A DNA stretch of 64,000 nucleotides from Pelomyxa schiedti (taxonomy: Eukaryota; Evosea; Pelobiontida; Pelomyxidae), in the NCBI GenBank assembly GCA_020536535.1, contig JAHLWZ010000840.1, positions 18,507 to 82,506 of the forward strand, given 5' to 3'. Positions 60,001 through 64,000 of this stretch are shown here, in pieces. Within the stretch, counting starts at the first letter, position 1; every line of letters starts with the position of its first letter. Under the pieces are notes generated by a model. The model did no database searches. It was not told the origin of the DNA and worked only from the letters and a program-made list of their open reading frames with translations. Made by a program: the position numbers and the translations under genes.

Positions 60001-60308
60001 GTGCAGGCCGAGAGCATGACCTCCATGCTCACATGACAGGCACACCTCTGGCTTTTGCATTGTCCCGAGGCTGGGCTCCCCTGTGTGCTCTCATTGGACA
60101 GAAGATAGGAACCCCAGTGGACTGTGATATGCTACCAGGACTAACAGCCCAGCAAATAGAATTACACAGGCAGAACCAGCATTGCTCTCTGGAAATATTA
60201 TTCAGCAGCTGGAACTTCGACACCTATGAAGAGGCTGCAGAGCTGGCACACACCGAACTTCTCAAAAAAGGAGTTGCATGGGACCCTCTCCCTCCAAACT
60301 CCACATAG
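57004..60308 (+). CDS. Large F-box-like protein of unknown function
   Basis: The start at ATG 57004 gives MSLVDVGEDVIGVLCGYIGV, then LGTVRLGSQCKVLSLWCK. A 76-nt intron ending AATAACAG joins in frame to GNVVWEKFVRTHFTG. This stretch has an F-box pattern (LxxxL, RLxxxCK, WC, VWExFV). The long helical body includes MELPGAQEEAAALAKTNIAL, SAAVKQAIEFAQQITVKKFL, FLRPKLPDVSTFPSNLIGKS, LCKYLVSLSEVFNCSRTG, RNAADIIARIFEAKSHPLYT, SRLAALLDLSTVMFSGLCKS and IELHRQNQHCSLEILFSSWN, ending WDPLPPNST at 60308. About 12 introns. No known domain is seen after the F-box. It converges on the RasGAP gene with a 120-base gap. Confidence 0.6.
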
Positions 60309-60427
60309 CCAGAACTCTGTTCTGGAAAGTGCAATTGGATTTAGAACAATGGAGCCGAGCACTCGATTTGAGTGTTCAGGCCAATTTTGAGATGGGGTTT
60401 TTGTTGCTATTTGGAAAAGGGTGTTGT

Positions 60428-63400
60428 TTAGGAGAAGAAGTGCTTGTTCAGTAGGTAAATTACAAGGTTGACATTGAGAATGAGGAAGTCGGTTTCATAT
60501 TGAAGGTGACTGCCGGCCTGGCGTTCAAGCAGGTCATCAATCTGAAGCTTGAGGTCGGCTATTGGGCGGCTGCGGTATGACACCTTGATATCAAACATTC
60601 CTGGTGTCGGTGAACTGAACTCAAAGCATACATGGGCCCGTCTGTAAAGCATTGTGAGGGGAAGGTGAGAGCCGGAATTGAGGGAAAACCTGTCGTCAGG
60701 TACATCGGACTCCATAATAATGCCGTCTTTCATGAGTTGGTTGTGTGTAAACTTGAAAGGTCCAGTAATATGCTTGACCTTAGTTTTGTCGCCTCTGCGT
60801 TTGGTGTTAGATGCGCTCAAAGGAGTTTCGCTCAGAACCTTGCAGGGCCAGTGCCAGAGGGATTACGCACATTATTTAAATACTCTTCGTACACCCTCAA
60901 CTGCTGGTTTCCGAATTCATTGTGCTCCTGTAGTGCTTGATACACGACTTTAAGCTTTTCAATATCTGCTGCGACTTTGACGACTCTCTGGTTGCTATTC
61001 AAGAATTCCTGGAAGGAATAAGGAAAGAAAAAAAAAAACACGAAGCCACACCTCGGCAAGCTCTTTGCTCATTCGTGCAAAGTACACGGTATCAGGTTCC
61101 CCACCAATGGATGTGAGTTTTTTGCAAGTTACAAGAATTCGGCCTATGTGTTCAAGAACTTCTTTATTGTTTTGAGATGTTGCCCACTTAGCGATTTGAG
61201 CAAGTAAGGACTATTGTATTGAATGAGAAGGGAAAAAAGAGAAAAACGGGGTGGACACTGACCCTAACATCACCATCAACAAGTGTTAGATTTGTTGGCA
61301 CGGATCTGATAAGCGAGAAAAGGAGGAATTTTATTTCAGAGTACAATTGCTCTGGTCTCATTTGTGTTTGACCGCCATCTATGACAGTGTAAGAAAATCA
61401 CAAAAGAATATCAGTATTAACCTTTTGGGGGGAGAAGTTTTAGCTCCACATTGGCGTTATCTTTTCGTGGAAGTTGAGGGGGTGGAGCAGACAGGTTTCT
61501 CAAAATTTGTCTCATTTCATCACTAGCATCTGGTGACTTGAGTATGTCAGGATTTATGTAAGTAATTTGGAACTACTCACAATAGCCTCGCAATGCTGTG
61601 CAAGGAGAGAATGAAGGAAGTAAATTTCATTCAAACTTATCGTTATTGTGATATCCTGTGTTTTTCCCAATGACAAATACTTGTCCATCTTATGCAATGT
61701 CAACAAATCGATGAGGGAGAGTAATTTTTACTGAAAGGTGGTCATTTAGATCTTCAACTTCGGTAAGCCTCTCCATGAACTGATTGATAACAGGAGTATT
61801 TCTTTCGAGCATAGGATTTAATTGCTCCATATAGAACTCTTTCACACCACCAAAAGGTACGTTATTTGCTATGTTCTGAAGCATTTTTGCTATCTGACAG
61901 GAGAATAAGGGAAGATTCAGGCAAAAGGACAAAAAACCAAAGTGAGATTCCTTCGTGTAGTTTGTGAAAGTTTTGTATCGATAAGCATGAAAGCATTTGG
62001 AGTAACAATGGCGGGATTCACAAAACGAAGAAGGAAGAATCCACCAATCACAGAACACTTTTGTGCTTGAGTGGCATCTGGGAATTTTTCCTGCAGCTAT
62101 ATCAGATACTCCCGGGGGTTAAACCAACCTTAAACAGTTCTGATATCTGCCTGGATATCCATCTAATACCATATGGGACAACATCCAAGGAATTGACTAG
62201 TTGAGCAACAAATTCATCAGCAATTCGTTCCAGATGAGCCATTCCTAAATGATGGGAAGGGATTTTAAGGGAAATATGAGAACTCACGTGGTGCAATTAT
62301 CTCCTTCACTTTTGGATGGGCAGCACATTGCTCTGTAGTGAGCTTTCGTTCCTCAGTGAAAGACTTCCCTTCCTTTGACTCATAATCATTCACATAAGCT
62401 TCAAACACCTTGTAATAAGAAAATGTGTTTAAAATCTCCAAAATAGCTGAGATCAAGTACTTTTGCAGGGTTAATCTCAAGATTGAGATTTGGATCTGCT
62501 ACAGTTTTAGCCAGTATTGGAGTCAGGGTTTGCTTCAAATATTGCTGCCCCGGCCCTCGTCTATGGGATTTGGGTAAGAAAAGGTACTTGTTCTGTTAAG
62601 AATTTTACCTTGTATAGGTATTCAACATGCGGGTTAGTGCGGTGTTTGCTCTCAAAATATTGACAATTGAAGTAACTTCAGCAAACTCTGCTTGTAGCAC
62701 ACACTGAAAAATGATGAGGGAAGATAAATGACAATACCAAGTCACCTGAAACATTGATAAAAGGAGATGTTCTTCCTCTTCTTCATATTGATTTCCAAAA
62801 AGAGTGAACATAACAGTCTGCAAAAAGTTGTCTATCTCTCCAAGTTTGATGAGCCGGGCAACTTTGCTGATGTACTGTGTTTTGCGTTGAAGGAGCCAGA
62901 AGAGACGTCCATAGGCCTGGTAAACTTAGTTAGGGAACCATTTTAGGATTTGTCCTTAGGGTAGTACTTCTGCTTCTTGTGTCGTTTTGAAAGACACGGT
63001 TTTACTTAGTTGCTGGGTGACCATTTCTCCCTTGGCTTTGAGTACTTCCTGGATAAAAATAAGAAAGGGAATGGGGTAAAACAAAACCAACATCGATAGT
63101 AGTCCGGTGCTTAATAAGAAGTGCAATCTTTTTGTCCAATACATCGATGTCTCCTTCCAGTTGGAAATTTTTCTTGCTTGAAACAGAGATCTTTCTCTTA
63201 AAGTCATTCAGTTCTTTCAGTACTGATTTTGTTTAAGTTAGTGAGTTAACCCCAAAGAAAGAAAAAGAAAAAGACCACCACCAACACCCCCCACCAAAAG
63301 GTATCCGAGAAATATACATTGAACAAGTTTCGACAAGGCCACAGGGTCCTGGTTCTGAATTATGGTAAGCAACGACACGGGCGTTGCCGAGTGCGCACCG

Positions 63401-63708
63401 CCGCCGCCGCCGGTGCCGGTGCCCGTCGCTGGCGTAGGTGTGGAAGGCGTTGCAGCCGCCGTTGGCGTTGTTGACGCCGATGGAGGCGCGTGGGGTGTCG
63501 TGGCGGGCGCTCCCGTGGAGTGGTGCGCCGTGGAGGGTGTCGCGTGCTGTTGAGGGTTGGTGGACGACAACGCCACAGCGGCGCCGTTGTTATTGCTGCT
63601 GGCCGTTGCTGTGCCCGAAGAAGAGGAAGAAGAAGTCGACGAAGATCCGTGGGAGGAGTGCGAACTGTGGGACGAGCTGTGGGAGTGATGACCTCTGGAC
63701 GACGACAT
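60428..63708 (-). CDS. IQGAP-type RasGAP protein (RasGAP plus RasGAP_C, no CH or IQ seen)
   Basis: The start at 63708 gives MSSSRGHHSHSSSHSSHSSH, a Ser/His- then Thr/Ala/Pro-rich lead of about 120 residues. A coiled coil follows (SLLTIIQNQDPVALSKLVQ, DFKRKISVSSKKNFQLEGDI). The RasGAP domain has LFWLLQRKTQYISKVARLIK, VTSIVNILRANTALTRMLNT (arginine finger in LRA), RRGPGQQYLKQTLTPILAK, YGIRWISRQISELFK, and FFLLRFVNPAIVTPNAFMLI (FLRxxxPA). The RasGAP_C end is HITGPFKFTHNQLMKDGIIM, HVCFEFSSPTPGMFDIKVSY and NVNLVIYLLNKHFFS, stop at 60428. The layout matches amoebozoan DGAP1/GAPA. Unlike human IQGAP1, which has Thr at the finger position, Arg is kept here, so it may be a true GAP. Confidence 0.88.
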
Positions 63709-64000
63709 CTGTGGTGGGGATGGGGGGGGAAAAGGTAGTAGTAGAAGTGATGGGACTGTCGCTGTTCCGGGCGAAGGGGTATCACCTACGCACGATTTTT
63801 TTTTTAATTTCTGTTGTTTGCCTTTCTCGAAATCAATTTTTTTTTGAATTTGAAAAGGGGTACACGGTTTTTTCGCCAATTGGGTAAATAAAAAAAACAC
63901 CAGACCATCGGGTTTCTAAAGTTTAGGTTTTGTTGCTAATCACAACAGATTCGATTAGATCGGTGCACATCAAATTCAAAGAATAAGAGGTGATCGAATC
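63709..64000. other. Upstream region of the RasGAP gene
   Basis: Contains the 5' leader and likely promoter. T/A runs at about 63799-63808 and 63838-63844; no further gene seen before the window ends. Confidence 0.4.

Overview
The window is nuclear DNA from a gene-dense, intron-rich unicellular eukaryote. Genes lie on both strands with gaps of mostly 50-500 bases. Nearly every gene is split by many GT-AG introns of about 31-110 nt, often with T-rich tracts. TAA, TAG and TGA all act as stops, so the code is standard. Gene content (an IQGAP-type RasGAP without visible CH or IQ regions, a TKL kinase with Gln/His-rich tail, an H-NOX protein, an Rh-type ammonium transporter, F-box proteins) suggests an amoebozoan-like protist. 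An archamoeba is possible, but that is only inference. There are no prokaryotic operons, tRNA, rRNA or CRISPR signals that I can see.

Layout. 1-11.5 kb (+): 3' part of a DUF4139 gene, an H-NOX protein with a long disordered tail, an RRM/nucleotidyltransferase (TUT1-like) that seems to lack its catalytic acids, a long-chain acyl-CoA synthetase, and a GTPase carrying a zinc ribbon. 11.7-19.6 kb: CCR4-NOT subunit 3 (-), an amino-acid/polyamine permease (+), a two-TM protein (-), and an F-box/ARF-family fusion (-). 19.6-26.1 kb: an intronless orphan ORF with a truncated copy in front of it (+), a hypothetical gene (+), a TKL kinase (-) and an unrecognised multi-exon gene (-). 26.2-31.3 kb: tandemly duplicated astacin-like metallopeptidases (+). 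31.4-40.5 kb: RAD54/RDH54-like translocase (+), OTU-plus-PUL-like deubiquitinase (-), Rh ammonium transporter (+). 40.6-43.5 kb: two small novel genes (-) and a poorly resolved stretch. 43.5-64 kb: CFIm25/NUDT21 (-), a coiled-coil protein (+), VPS16 (-), SRP68 (-), RMI1 (-), a PH-domain protein (+), a large F-box-like protein (+) and an IQGAP-type RasGAP (-).

Most genes are housekeeping: mRNA 3'-end processing and turnover (NUDT21, CNOT3, TUT1-like), homologous recombination (RAD54-like, RMI1), endolysosomal tethering (VPS16), secretion (SRP68), and Ras and ubiquitin signalling. They do not form a functional operon. The unusual material is in domain fusions and degenerate active sites: F-box/ARF, OTU/PUL, a probable pseudo-nucleotidyltransferase, an H-NOX with an altered heme motif, and overlapping coding ends. 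Exon joins were worked out by hand from reading frame, splice signals and family conservation; starts are the least certain part.
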